Counted from the first letter of the stretch, positions 13,519-25,189 are shown. The stretch: DNA of 64,000 nt from Mugil cephalus (GCF_022458985.1 NC_061783.1:17207913-17271912); one strand, 5' to 3'. Notes: generated by a model from the letters alone, not told the origin. A program made the numbers and translations.

Positions 13519-14487
13519 GCACATTCCAATGATCAGCCACATTTTTATGACCACTGACGGGTGAAGTAAATAACATCTTGTGACAATACAACGTTCTGCT
13601 GTGAAACTTGGGGACCTGGCATTCATATGAATGTTACTTAGTACCACACACCATAGGGGGTCTGTGACCCCTAGGGGGTCCACAGAGATACTGCAGGGGG
13701 GTGGCAAAACCTTTGGTTGATTAGACATTTTTTATATATATTTTAATTTCCCCCCACAAATTTACATTTCTTTAAATACACATTAACATGAATACAACAT
13801 ATTTTAGTATGATAGTAGGGATAAATGGAGGCAGACGTTATCTTTCAGTCAGCACTTCACTCATTTAGTGATGCAGGACCTGTCTCAGCAGCGCACTGCT
13901 TCACACAGCCCACCACAATATACCTGTCAATCCTGTACGCAGTAGGACCCGCCCCTGTCGCTACAGAGCCAATCACGAAGCTGCATATTACACGCCGACT
14001 CTGTCAGGTTCCCTGCAATTGTCCAAGAGCCTATTCAGTCTCCAGATTAAATCCAAGATGCACACTACAATATTAGCAGAAGAGAAGCTAGTTCAATATA
14101 GTACACATATGGTAGGTAGGGGGTCCTTGTTTATCTCTTCAACAGTTTGGGGGTCCTTAGCCTGAAAAACGCCAAAGACCCGCACCAGGTCCAGGTCCAA
14201 GTCCAGATATAGCTGGATACAAGATGAGACAGGCAAACACGGTTTGCAAAAAATGGTTTAGGAAAAAACACCACAAGGTTTGTGGCCTCCAAATTCACAA
14301 GATCCCAAACTGATCAAGCACCTGTGGGATGGTCCACAGAGGACCCTCCCCTCAACCCATAAGAGCCAAAAGGACAACCTCAGAAGACCAATGTCCATTC
14401 TCTGATGAGTCACAACTGTTTTGGAGGCACATGGAAAACCTACACAATATTAGGAAGGTGGTCATAATGTAGTGCCTGATCAGACTG
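13519..14487 (+). mobile_element. Inverted-repeat element (family A), interrupted copy
   Basis: The left end carries TGATCAGCCACATTTTTATGACCAC and the right end GTGGTCATAATGTAGTGCCTGATCA. These are approximate inverted repeats of each other. The interior aligns by eye with the uninterrupted copy at 44350-44743: 'TTGTGACAATACAA', 'GACCTGG', 'CCTCCAAATTCAC', 'GTCCATTCTCTGATGAGTC' and 'TTTTGGAGGCACA'. No transposase is encoded, so this behaves like a MITE, a non-autonomous DNA transposon. About 520 bases of unrelated sequence (13651-14175) interrupt it. Confidence 0.75.
13651..14175 (+). mobile_element. Nested repeat (family B), hAT-like in appearance
   Basis: The insertion starts CATAGGGGGTCTGTGACCCC and ends near GTTTGGGGGTCCTTAGCCTG. 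It shares long blocks with 60769-61160, including 'TATCTTTCAGTCAGCACTTC', 'CAGCGCAC' and 'GACCTGTCAATC'-like words. A fragment is inverted at 17871-17949. The GGGGGTCC ends recall hAT-type short elements, but the superfamily is my guess. It breaks a family A element, so it inserted later. Confidence 0.7.
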
Positions 14488-14846
14488 GTGCACTTCTTTG
14501 TGCGAACCATATACTATGATCAAAGCACCCAAAGTCCCACTGGTTGCCATAGATCTGTTCTAATGGAAAATGGGAAGAATAATTCAACGTAGGGGAGGAC
14601 TGCGTCTTATCTGTGTTTTACTGCACTGTACTGCGGTTGCAAGACGCTCCTCTCATTTAGACACGTCAACAGCTGGAGATGCCTGCCAAGTGATCGCTCT
14701 CCAAAGTGCTGGCAACGCTTTTGATTTTGATTGAGGGGCTACTAAAATTACAAACAGAGAGAGGTGATTAAAATTTCACATCCACTCCCTTCCACTTCAG
14801 CCTCCCTCTCCGGCTGCCGCGTGGTGTGGCATAGCAATGGAAGCCC

Positions 14847-14925
14847 CTTCTCCTCCTTCTCCTCCTTCTCCACCTCCTCCACCATTTCCACCATCTCCAC
14901 CTCCTCCTCCTCCTCCTCCTCCACT
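14847..14925. repeat. (TCC)n-rich trinucleotide tract
   Basis: Imperfect TCC/ACC repeats ending in an uninterrupted CTCCTCCTCC run. Frames across it give poly-Pro, poly-Ser, poly-Gly or poly-Glu and are repeat artefacts. Confidence 0.95.
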
Positions 14926-15532
14926 CGGAGAAGGCGGAATAACAGGTACTGGCAGCCTTTCCTCCGATTTTCCTTCTCGCTCCTTTCCATCACGTCTCAG
15001 CACCCCCTCTCATATTCACTCCTGTCAGATCAATCGCATTGTCCTCTCCCCACATATTGCAGCTCTCATCTCTCCCATCCCCTTCTTCTCACCTGTTTCT
15101 TATTATACACTCCCTCCTTTCCCGACCGCTCCTTCCCACTCACTGCATAACTAGCATCCCAGAGAGAAAGAGAAATTGAAGGAGATGTACGCTACGGTGT
15201 CGGGGCATATGGTCCACCACCCCCCCATCCCCACGCACCCTGCAGGCAGGTGAAGTGACACGCAGCCAAAAGAAAGCAGGTGTGCGGGTAGGCGAGGCCA
15301 CCTCGACTAATGCGAATGCTTTCCATCCTGTGCGGAGAGATGTTGAAACTGCGGGGAGTGGAATGAGTTCTATCTCAGGGAGAACCCACATTAACCATTA
15401 AACTCTGCTCAGCTCAATGCTAATTAACCCTGACTAGGAGCCCGAGGCCACGAGTGAGGGGACAGGGAAGAAAAGAAGAGTGCTGAAAGCAAGAAAAGGG
15501 GGAAAAAAGTAGCAGGCTGACTGGGCTGACAG

Positions 15533-15535
<3 letters not shown>

Positions 15536-15569
<34 letters not shown>
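15536..15569. repeat. (AT)n microsatellite
   Basis: About 17 uninterrupted TA units. Confidence 0.97.
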
Positions 15570-15576
<7 letters not shown>

Positions 15577-15948
15577 AAAAGCTCCTGAGTGGATTCGGCA
15601 GCAGACTTTGACACAGGAGACTTTCATTTTCCGTGAACCCATTTGCGAGTCAATGGCCAGCTGTGTTTTACATTCTGCTCTGATTTAGCCCGTAGCTTGT
15701 GTTTTACCCAGGGCCCGGAACAATTGGTGAGAGCCCCTCCACCACCCCTGCGAGCCCACCCGCCCGCCTGCCCACCCGCCACCCGAGCCAAAGGGCGGAC
15801 AGAAAAGCAGCACAGAGAAGAAAGCAGGAGCACAATCACGCTCCAAGAGATGTGTTCAAGAGACTTCGGGCCAATTAGAGATTTGAGTGACAGCACAAGG
15901 GTGAGAGGAGAAGAAGCCTGTTTTATTTCTAAGTGGAATGCGTCTGGG

Positions 15949-15949
<1 letters not shown>

Positions 15950-15985
<36 letters not shown>

Positions 15986-16048
15986 ACACACACACACACA
16001 CAAACACATATATATAGATAGATATAGATATAGATATAGATATAGATA
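15950..16048. repeat. Compound (CA)n-(TA)n-(GATATA)n microsatellite
   Basis: A CA run with single-base interruptions passes into TATATA and then GATATA units. Confidence 0.95.
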
Positions 16049-16378
16049 CCCACAAGTGTCACACGCAGACACTGGGGGAAAAAATACATAAACGCACACA
16101 CAAATCATCCAACTGCCATCTGTGCCAACATGCGTTCAGTGTCCTTGGCTTTAATTGATATCTGGAAGCCGAGTACAGCTCCCAGTATTCTTCACGTTAC
16201 CTTAGCAACAGAGCAAGGACAACCTCAAAAATTAAAGACGAAGAATGAAGCCTTTTTCTTTTTTTTTTTCTTTTTTTTTAGGGGCGGGGTGGGGCTGGTG
16301 GTGGGGTGGGGTGGGGTGGCGCCTACTAACCCTTTCCCGAACCAGAGTGTGGAGGAGTAAACATCCGCACATTAACGA

Positions 16379-16500
16379 CCCCAGCGTAAAACTATTACAT
16401 ACATAATGAGGCGTGTAATCGCACTAACGCTGATAAGCATTTAAAAGATCCAATGCGAACGTGCTCGGAGAAATTAATCAAGAGGCAATCACGTGGCGCC
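16379..16500. other. Candidate conserved non-coding element
   Basis: The block contains TAATGAGGCGTGTAATCG, GATAAGCATTTAAA and AATTAATCAAGAGGCAATCA. These are homeodomain- and GATA-like words in non-repetitive, non-coding sequence within samd12 intron 2. The call is by texture only. Confidence 0.3.
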
Positions 16501-16673
16501 TTCCTGCGAGGAGGGGGCTGGAATACAAAAAAAAAAATTTAAAGAAAAAAGAAAAAGAAAAGAGGTGGGAATCAAAAGAGCTGAAAAGCATTCCAGAGAC
16601 AAATACCGTGTGACCCGGAGAGACTGGCAGCGGTGTTGTACAGCGATGATTGTTCAGAAAAGGAGAAGCGCAA

Positions 16674-16692
16674 CCCCCCCCCCCCCCCCCCC
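16674..16692. repeat. (C)19 homopolymer
   Basis: Nineteen consecutive C residues. The length is likely to be polymorphic or to carry assembly error. Confidence 0.95.
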
Positions 16693-17870
16693 TCCCTTCG
16701 AGTCGAAGGTTTTCATTTTGGCTCAGAGATTGTTAGGGCTGATTGCCGGGTCAAACGTCTCTCCATTCAATTAAATATGTTAACTGCAGCCAGCAGTAAT
16801 TAGCCCACACGTGCACGACGTTTGTGTCAATATTTCACAGTTTACAGGTGAACAGGCCACAAGGAGCTCGTGACAGATTTCACAGTTTTTCTGGGGAGTT
16901 TTGTTTACCACTCAGAAACAGCCGAGATTGGAGCTCGACCCCAGATATTTCCCCAGGCGCACACACACAAAAAAAAGTTCATTTATTGAGCAAATGCGAA
17001 CAAGGACAAAACAAATATTCAAAAGCTCTTTGACAGCACAAGAGCTGCTGCTTTTTTTTTTTTTTTGATTAGATGGATCCCAAACTGCATTTGTCCGCCG
17101 ATCAGAATGAGAAAAAAACAAACAAACATTTGAAAGCATACCAGAAACAATACACGAGGCCCTGCTCGCAGAAATGTGACACAAAGTCATTTCAAGTGCA
17201 GCAGGTTTCTGCTGTAGTGTTTCAACCCGTGGTGCGTTAAAGGCGGCGCAGCCGTCAGCTCTTTCTGCGCGTGTCAAAATGTGAACGTGAAATGTGAATT
17301 AAGACTCTCGAGTACTTGAAATCTGACGTGTTTGATTTAAAAATTACACTTATCTTTGACACGGTTCTGAAAAAAAAAAGAGAGAGAAAAATAACGAAAA
17401 GAAAAACACACACGTTCCTTATTCTCAGCGGAAGGTACTGTACTGTATACTGTATAAAGTACTTGACACTTTACTTAGTGGAATCAACGCCCTCCCTGAA
17501 ACGGCTTCTGCTAAACACGAGGTGTTAAAACAAAGTGTTACCACGCTATATTTTAAAGCACTTCATTATTTTAGCTTGTCGGAGTGCAACATTTTATTTA
17601 TATCAGTTATAAAAAACAAAACAAAAAAACACGCGCACACACACAACTGCTAGGTAGGACTAAACTAGGACTAGGACTAAAAAACTATTGGGATCCCCTA
17701 CCTACTATGTGTGTATGTGTTATACATTATTGTTATTATTGTTTTGCATTTAATATTAAGCTATTCAAATAATGCACAGGTTCTTGTGCAACAGTGGGGT
17801 GGCCGTGCAACTGCTGTAAACATAAACACCTACATATATGGGATTTCACGTGGGAACTGAATTAATCTTT

Positions 17871-17949
17871 AAATTTGTGGGGGGAAATAAAAAAATATAT
17901 ATATATAAAAAATGTCTAATCAACCAAAGACTTTCGCCACCTCCCCCTG
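17871..17949 (-). mobile_element. Family B repeat fragment
   Basis: The reverse complement reads GTGGCGAAAGTCTTTGGTTG followed by ATTAGACATTTTTTATATAT, then TTTCCCCCCAC. This matches the left part of the element nested at 13651. Only about 80 bases are kept. Confidence 0.65.
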
Positions 17950-18079
17950 AAGTCACTCACTCCCTGTTGATGACCTATGTTTTATTCAGAATCTCTCCTG
18001 CATGTGGAACCTATTTTGCACCAAAACCAGATTTACTGTCAAACATTGCCCTCTAGTGTCGAAGCTGGAGGAGCACCGA

Positions 18080-18125
18080 GAGGAGAGGAGAGGAGAGGAG
18101 AGGAGAGGAGAGGAGAGGAGAGGAG
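18080..18125. repeat. (AGGAG)n minisatellite
   Basis: Roughly nine perfect AGGAG pentanucleotide units. Confidence 0.95.
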
Positions 18126-18990
18126 CGGGGCAGCTGCCATTAATGTCATGTTGACTGAGTGAATGGCTGTTTGAGACACGGAGCCCTGTGTCGTCTGCCC
18201 TATCTCCTCTGCACAGCTAATTAACAGCTCTGGCATGCTCTCCCCGGCTCGCCTTTTCTTTCTGCCTCGCTCCGTTTCTCTCGGCCAGAGCTGGCAGGAG
18301 ATGAAAAATTCCCCCTATTAATTAATCTGTTACATACAGGAATGGGGATGAAAATGTGTATGTGTGTGTGTGTGTGTGGACAGGGGCAGAGAGGAGTCCA
18401 GAGAGCTGTGGATGGCTGACAGAATAACACACTATGCCGGGTAAATTAATAAGCCTTCATAAGGAGCCTCCATCCCTCTCTGCTTCCCTTCCCTTCCCTC
18501 CCTCCCCTTGTTTGAAATTGGATTTACAGGCGACGCCAACTTTGCTCGGGCACATCAAAGAAAGTACACAAGACCCCTCCGCAGACGGTCCCTGACCTTG
18601 GGATTCGGCAGGGTCCATAAAGCATGGAGAGGCGCGTTAACACCAAACAAGATATATTCACCTTGGGCCTGATATTGATTACGGCTGAGATGAGGTGATT
18701 CGCCGCGGACGTTACGGCCATCCTCTGAGCCTAAATGGCTGCTGCTTTTTACGCCTCGTGTATAATCGGAGGCCGAGGCTCGACTCGATTACTGGGCATG
18801 ACTCAGCTTTGATCCAATATTTAAAAATTAACAGCACCGATATGATGAACTGTAATGACCTTCTAGAGATGGGTGCAAAGGTCTGGATTTCTTAGGCCTT
18901 AACATTTATTGGGAGCTAATTGGATCTATCGGTACTTGTTTATTTGACCTGAAATACACCGATATGTGATAACACAGGGGTAGAGACATA

Positions 18991-19022
18991 TCTGGAAGGT
19001 GGTCATAATGATATGCCATAAT
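18991..19022 (+). mobile_element. Family A terminal fragment
   Basis: The stretch reads GGAAGGTGGTCATAATGATA followed by TGCC, the right-end inverted repeat of family A without a recognisable body. Confidence 0.45.
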
Positions 19023-19239
19023 GTTTGGCGTATGTTGGGAATAAAGAGAACTTTCAGTTATGCTATTGTACGACTTTTATTACACATTACATATCATTAT
19101 ATAGCACTGGAAGCTGCACCACAATAAACCTGAAGGTTCGTAGTTAAAATTTCCCAATCAGGTCCACTTTCCCCGAAATACCATCACATTAACGAAGCTT
19201 CAGATTTCTCAAGCTTCTGTGTCAGTGTGATTTTAATTG

Positions 19240-19410
19240 AGGCCAATATGTGCAACGCTTCCGCTTCATTAAGACCAGATCCTGTAGGTATTAATAAATA
19301 CTATCTGGCCTGTGGCTCTGTTGCTCGGAGATTATCATTCTACATAATTAAAGTCTTTATTCGCATGATCTATTGAATTTCTCCCAAAAGACTGGTGGCT
19401 ATTAATTCCG
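19240..19410. other. Candidate conserved non-coding element
   Basis: The block contains ATTAATAAATACTATCTGG, CATAATTAAAGTCTTTATTC and TATTGAATTTC words. It is non-repetitive, AT-rich and without coding potential, in samd12 intron 2. The call is by texture only. Confidence 0.3.
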
Positions 19411-19644
19411 GTGCAGACACTTAACACATGTACAGTGTTTAGATGGAGACCAGTGTAGCCCTAATCTCAATCAGAACAGACTGGACGTGATTGGAAGGAT
19501 TTTTAATTCACACTGAGAACTTTCCTAATCTGTTCAGCAGAAAAATAGTAGTACTTAATAACCACGCTAACACTTGATCCATACATTTCTCCCTGGATTA
19601 AATCAATAAATGACTTTCTGGGAGGCCACATTCACACCATGCAC

Positions 19645-19949
19645 CAATCAGGCATAACATTATGACCACTTTTCTGATGTCCCTTGTGCCTCCAAAACAT
19701 CTGGGACTCCTCAGAGAATGGACATGGGCCTCCTGAGGATCAGGCTTGTTCCAGTGCATCCCACAGATACTTGATCAGTTTGAGGTGCAGTGAATTTGGA
19801 GGCCTGCTGCCATCAAGGAGTGTCGTTGCTATGGTGCTACATGTCTAAGTAACATCCACATGAATGCCAGGTCCAAAACATTGAACTGTAACAAGAAGAT
19901 CAATGTTATTCATGTCTCTTGTCAGTGGTTTCAATTTTGTGGCTGATGT
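19645..19949 (-). mobile_element. Family A inverted-repeat element
   Basis: It starts AATCAGGCATAACATTATGA and ends TTTTGTGGCTGATG, in reverse orientation to the 44350 copy. Shared interior words are TGCCTCCAAAACA, 'CAGAGAATGGACATG', 'ACTTGATCAGTTTG', 'AATTTGGAGGCC' and 'AGTAACATCCACATGAATG'. It is about 300 bases and has no coding capacity. Confidence 0.75.
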
Positions 19950-20989
19950 GTTGTGATATATTTTGTGGTACATGCCTTTTCAGCACAGCACAATCACTTC
20001 ATATTAACTTGTAGCTGTCAGAGAATCCATAAGCGTCTCCACTCTCTCGTCCAGTGTGTGTTTGCGCTAATTGAACCACGGTCTGGCAGCCTGTCTGCTC
20101 TTTCAAAGGCTCCGTCCAGGGTTTACACAAAAGGACCGGTTTCTGACTCAAAGTGCCTCCGCTGGCTTTGACTGGCAGCTGATTACCACAGATTTCAACC
20201 GCAGAAAAGAGAATACGAGAGTGTCAAGAGAGATCACTCCTCCCACTGTCCCGACCGCGGCCTATTTCTGGAGAGGAAGTGAGTCGTTATTCTGCGCTGC
20301 CGCGCTGACGGCCAGTTTAAAACACTGCTCTTTTCTTCTGCGTTAAAACAGTCGTTAGTTTCGAAAGTAGATGTGAACATAGGGCATTATGTCGTTTAAG
20401 TGGGTGGCTGGGCGTTCTGTGTGTTTTTGCCCGCATGCTGTAATTTGACCCAAAATACAATTTAATACAAAGTGAGGGTTTTAGAAATGCAGCCAGAGCT
20501 CCGCAGGCACTCAGTATGAATTTGCTCTCTGAGTGAGATAAATCCGGAAACATGACTAAGAGTCCAGCAGCTTAGAAAATGCCACGACTGAGCTGGTATT
20601 CTCTTTGCACCATGTTGGTTGGTTTAATCAATTAGTGTGCTAGCAGTCGCTAATAGGCATTTCAGAGTAAAGAAAGAAACTCTAATTGGCTCTTTTGTGT
20701 TGGAATTGAGTTAAAGACCTATATTATATCAGTTTAAACGGCACAGTATATCTGATGGTATTGTGCTGACCTTACTTTACCTAGAGAGAGGGATGAGAGC
20801 GAGGGGATAACATGCAACCAAGGACTACAGCTTTGCATGTCTCAGCTCATAGTTATGCAAAGAATCAGACAGCGATGGGCAGGTAAACAGACATTTTCTA
20901 ACTTTAGAGACAAATATTGATCTCTGGAGTTGTCTCAGAGCTAAATGGAAGTCGATTTTTTTGTTGTACCACCGGCTACAAGCTCTCAT

Positions 20990-21610
20990 TTAAAGGAGTA
21001 GATGGCGGAACTGCTCCTCTAAAGTGAAGCCAAAGCAAGTAGAGCTCCCCCTGGTGACTGGCTGCAGCACAGGTCATAAGCTCCACCCACTCTAATGTTA
21101 GCGTTAACACTAAAATAAAAGTCAAATAATTTTTTTTCTTTTCTTTTTCGTCTTCTGTCATTTTAAGTAGTTCATATAATGCTGATGTATGTTTAAGTGT
21201 CATTTTTTTATATAGGTTTTGTTTTAGTTAATTATTTGATGCTATAGAAACAGGATGTGATATAATTGCAACCCCCAGTTGCCATGCCAACCGCTTCATA
21301 AAGCGGTCCTTTGGAACCATGGGAGTTGTTAAAAACACTTTTTAAATGAATGTATAATCCAACATTTCCTTGTAACAGGTGTAGTTTTAATTAAACGAAA
21401 ACGCGAGTGAGTCTGGAGGAAGTGTAGCCAGGTCACTGATATCGTTGTTCCAGTGTCGGACCATGCTCACTGTGGCTCCAAAGTCACAAGATGGCGCCAC
21501 CCGTATCCCCAGAGTAATAGCGTCAGTTTGGCCAATGCAAGGAAGTGTAGACACTCCGTCTATATTTATACAGTCTGTGGTTTGACCTGTTCTGCTGCTC
21601 TCAAGTGGAC
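20990..21610. repeat. Possible dispersed fish repeat
   Basis: Words such as 'GAGCTCCCCCTGGTGACTGG', 'CAAGATGGCGCCACCCG' and 'TATTTATACAGTCTGTGG' occur in abundant fish interspersed repeats that I remember, but I cannot define ends or a family. Confidence 0.35.
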
Positions 21611-21959
21611 AAAAAACTAAATCAAAGAACATGCAATGGAGCTCTAAAATTTATAAATATAAATGCTAGGACCAATAGAATTTTTATTGTTATCTGTGAT
21701 GAAGCTTAGGTGAGTTAGATGCATTCACCCATACTGTCTCTGTCCCTCCCCCATAAATTTGGTCTGTTTCTGCTTGCTCCATGGTCTTCATCATTTCCCA
21801 CGCTGTTAAAGTTCACTCTATTATAAAAAACAACTAACACATTATGCTCTTTTTTCCCACTTTCTCCCAGCCGATGAGTCCCAAGTCACTATTCCTTCTT
21901 TCACTCCCACCAACAGTGTGTAAAATACATACACCATTATCAACAATGCATCAACTGCA

Positions 21960-22212
21960 TACTTTCTTCATCCTACTGTTGTCACATTCATCTTGTATGC
22001 AGTTTGACAGATACAGACTCTTGCGCCCCTGGGTGGTAACAACATAAACACTGGCAGATACTGTGATATGAAGACCGTATTATGTTTTTTATTATTCTGT
22101 TTCTTTTATACAGTCCACCCTTTACTCTTGTTGTTTATCTGCCCCTTTGTCTGCTATTGCAAATAACAATCTCCTCATTGTGGGATAAATAAAGATTTTC
22201 TAATTCTAATCA
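21960..22212 (+). mobile_element. LINE 3' tail (Rex/L2-like)
   Basis: The segment ends CTCATTGTGGGATAAATAAA followed by GATTTTCTAATTC, a terminus typical of fish non-LTR retrotransposons. No open frame precedes it, so it is a 5'-truncated copy about 130 bases from samd12 exon 2. Confidence 0.6.
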
Positions 22213-22346
22213 TATATATTATGAAACATTTATTCCATGAAATGATTCTTAGTTTTTAATTTTACATCTGAAGTTGTCTGCATGCTAAAAGTTGAATAAA
22301 TTATCAACACTTTTGGTGCGTAGCGTGTCTTTGGCGCCAATCTTAC

Positions 22347-22558
22347 CCGGGTCAACTCGGACTCGGAGACGGAGCGATGGGGCGGGGAGCGGCGCTGGTA
22401 CATGGGAGGGGGGCTGACGTCCTGGTAGCCTGGGCTGTCGTCATCCAGCAGCACGGGCCCAGCGTCCACGGACTCCTCTTCCTCCTCCAGCTGCGACGTC
22501 ATGTCCTCCGGGCACATCTGGTGGTCGATGCCATTCTGGCTCAGGTTGCAGTGAACAG
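22347..22558 (-). CDS. samd12: samd12 exon 2: N-terminal linker
   Basis: This 212-nt exon begins after a polypyrimidine CTCCTTCCAG acceptor (AG at 22559-22560). It ends ACCCGG before GTAAGA (donor at 22345-22346). The first two bases complete a codon started in exon 1, and the exon ends in phase 0. That fits exactly with exon 3, which starts in phase 0. The start, VHCNLSQNGIDHQ, resembles human SAMD12 LHCGLNPRGIDH as I remember it. The remainder is an acidic then Ser/Pro/Arg-rich linker (LEEEEESVDAG, LLDDDSPGYQDVS, RRSPPHRSVSESEL) with no resemblance to the human linker. It is probably disordered and rich in phosphorylatable Ser. Intron 2 is about 10.1 kb. Confidence 0.85.
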
Positions 22559-23715
22559 CTGGAAGGAGGCAGAGATCAACAACTGAATGAGCTCAGGGCA
22601 AAAAGTGAGATCAGAAAAGTGAATTTATAATACACATTTTCAATAGTTGTGCCTTTTACAATAGTCCCACAGGGGTTTATTAAATCTCATATTCAGGTAG
22701 ATTTTTCAAACGCTTTCATATTTCTTGTTTCTAAACGGACAAACTATGAGCGTTATGTGTTGAATGAGTTGAAGTTCTTACATACCAGTTTCTACACTGC
22801 ATAAATTTCCACTAGATGGCAGCAGACGCCAGCACTTTACAGCTACAGAAGCTGACCATCCCTTCAATACAAGGTAGTATAAATACCATATTACACATTG
22901 TCCGCTTGCACCATATTTGTAATACAGCAAACAGCTTGCAGAGAATACACAACAGCTCTGTATTTTGTGATGAGATCATAACACCAAACGCAGCTGCGGG
23001 TAGAGTATTAGATCCTTATTCATCATGCTGTAAGATGAGGGAGACACTGGACATATGAAATAGCAACAATGGGAGCAAAGACCTGCTGCATCTGGCGTGG
23101 CCCCGGCAGAGCCCCGACCTCATATCGTGAAGTCAGTACGAGATTTTATGAAGAGACAACAAAGAACTGGTGCTTGTATATGTATTTCCAGAGTTGTCTC
23201 TGCAAAGTCTACGTCTCAGAGTTGGCTTGCATTATGAAATACAGCCTACAGTTTACAACAGGCGTGCAAACCCAGAATACACAAATATGTATTAAGCACA
23301 GCTTACAGTTTGCCGTGACTGCCAAAGCTTTGCAGTTTTAATTGTTGACACTATGCCCCTCTATGCTGATTGAGTTGTCCACTATGCACCACCAGAAGTA
23401 ACATTTTCCAGCTCAAAAAAAGAAAAAGAAAAGCCTGTTTTATATGCACACCAAACCGACACGGACATCTGCAGGCAATGAAGGCTGACTGACATCACAC
23501 GTGTCTGGATCAAAAAAAAAAACCTGCACTTGAACACACTGCAAATTCAGTTGGTAGCACTTCAAAGCTTTGATGCCTTCCTGAATTATCCACATTTGTG
23601 CATAAAAAATCACTCAAAACGTTACCAATAAAAGAAATGAAACAAAAGTATTATTATATTTGTGTTTTTGTTTATTAAGGAAAAAGATCCAATACATATA
23701 TCTGGCAGATATGTA

Positions 23716-23800
23716 GAATGGGAGGTAGAGAATTCAGCTATCAGGCTCCTCTCCTGTGGAACCAGCTCCCAGTTTGGGTTCTACTAGTCATGCAATTTTG
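23716..23800 (-). repeat. Dispersed fish repeat fragment
   Basis: The phrase CTCCTGTGGAACCAGCTCCC AGTTTGGG (23750-23778) is the reverse complement of part of the repeat at 3895-4375, showing two copies of one family in opposite orientation. Confidence 0.55.
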
Positions 23801-24039
23801 TGTTACTACTGTATTGCATGTCAACTGTTGGTGTCCCTCTCTCCCCTGGTGTGATTCCCCTGTGCATCAATGACCACAACTAAATATTTCCAGAAACTGC
23901 TGATCTGTATTCAGGAATTGGAGGAATTTTATGGCTACTTGCTCAAGGATCAATCTTGGCCTCGGTGAGACCTTCAACGTGGAGCTGGAGAAGCGCTAGC
24001 ACTGAGGTTGTGGTCCGTGGACGTTGTGAAGACATTGGT

Positions 24040-24329
24040 TTCGCATAACAGGCATGCAACCGACCAGTGGCAGGCAGCAGGACCATCTAGGCTTCACCAG
24101 TACATCAACAATCCTACAGATGTCCCCGGCCAGCACCTGCCTCGAAACCAGCTGAGGACAATGGGGTGTAGCGGACAGTGCCTACTGTGAATGTGGAGAC
24201 CCACTACAGACGGTGGAACATGTGATGACCAGCCACCCCATATACCAGACACCACATGGTGACTGTGGCCTAATTGACCTGGACGATGACACACTGGATT
24301 GGCTTTCTGTAATGGAGCTGAAGGTCTAG
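24040..24329 (+). mobile_element. Non-LTR retrotransposon 3' coding remnant
   Basis: From 24186 to the TAG at 24327-24329 the plus strand reads CECGDPLQTVEHVMTSHPIY and then DCGLIDLDDDTLDWLSV. This is the Cys-x-Cys-x(n)-His zinc-finger-like C-terminus seen after the reverse transcriptase in several LINE groups. The preceding residues LPRNQLRTMG lie one frame away, so the copy has at least one frameshift. The catalytic domains are absent. Confidence 0.65.
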
Positions 24330-24334
24330 GGACA

Positions 24335-24750
24335 TTTTAGTCCATTCCTCAGTAAAAACCTAACTCAGTTCTGATATGTTGGTGGCTTTCCTCGCATGAA
24401 CTGTTTGCTTCAGCATCTCTTTAGATACAGCTGATGTCCTGACATTTTCTTTGATAATTTGCAGATATTATTAAGAATTCATTGGTCCATGAATGATGAC
24501 AAACCATCCTGGCCCAGATGTAGTAAAACGGGCCTAAACAAGGACACTGCCACTCCCATGCTCCATGGACTGGATGAGGTTGTGATGCTGACATGGAGCG
24601 TTTTACGCCTCTCATTTAAACCAAACAATTGTACTTTGGTCTCATCTGTCTCTATAGTCTTCTGGCTCCTCCTCCAGACTGTGACTTCAATCTCTTCCAC
24701 AAAACGGGGCACTGAATGACACCTGAGTCTCATTACACTGACTGGAAACA
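24335..24750 (-). mobile_element. Decayed Tc1-like transposase remnant
   Basis: On the minus strand the translation contains TDETKVQLFGLNERR, matching the S/T-DETK...LFG block that holds the first catalytic Asp of Tc1 transposases. About 80 residues on lies a degraded GxGxLxxxxG-like block, followed by stops. Near 24340-24400 the frame reads ARKATNISELS and FTEEWTKM, like the C-terminal end of the family. The second Asp block (QQDN) and SPDLNPIE block are missing. The remnant abuts the LINE fragment directly. Confidence 0.6.
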
Positions 24751-25189
24751 CTTACGAACACATCAGTTCTGATTTGGCCTCAAAATTAACTTGGAATCGT
24801 AGAAGTACACCAAATTTCACAACTAACAGATATGTAATATTGGCTCATTTTCCTGAATAAACAAATAGTTTGATATTTTGGCTTGGCACAGGACGACTGA
24901 CCAGACTCAGCAACAGCCCAAACAACCGTAAACTCCAAGGGCCTTGATGAGAGGATCTTTTCTTGTCTGCTCATCAAGCAAACAGAGGACCTGAAAACAA
25001 AGACACTGGATCGAATCCTATCCTTGTAATAGTGCTTATGTTTCAGTGGAGGCTGTATACTAAAGTCTGGGGTTTCAAATAGACGACAGACAAATGTCAG
25101 ATATCAGCAGATGGCTTGCATAAACTTCGCGTAAACTTGTATCGCACCACTTTGTCATTTCCTCCATGAATTATTTTTAGCCTTGTTTT

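Noticed and set aside
14748..15154. Overlapping frames giving poly-Pro, poly-Ser, poly-Gly and poly-Glu
   Set aside because: All are readings of the (TCC)n tract.
15624..16101. Frames with long Cys-Val or Thr-His runs
   Set aside because: They are translations of the (CA)n/(GATATA)n compound microsatellite.
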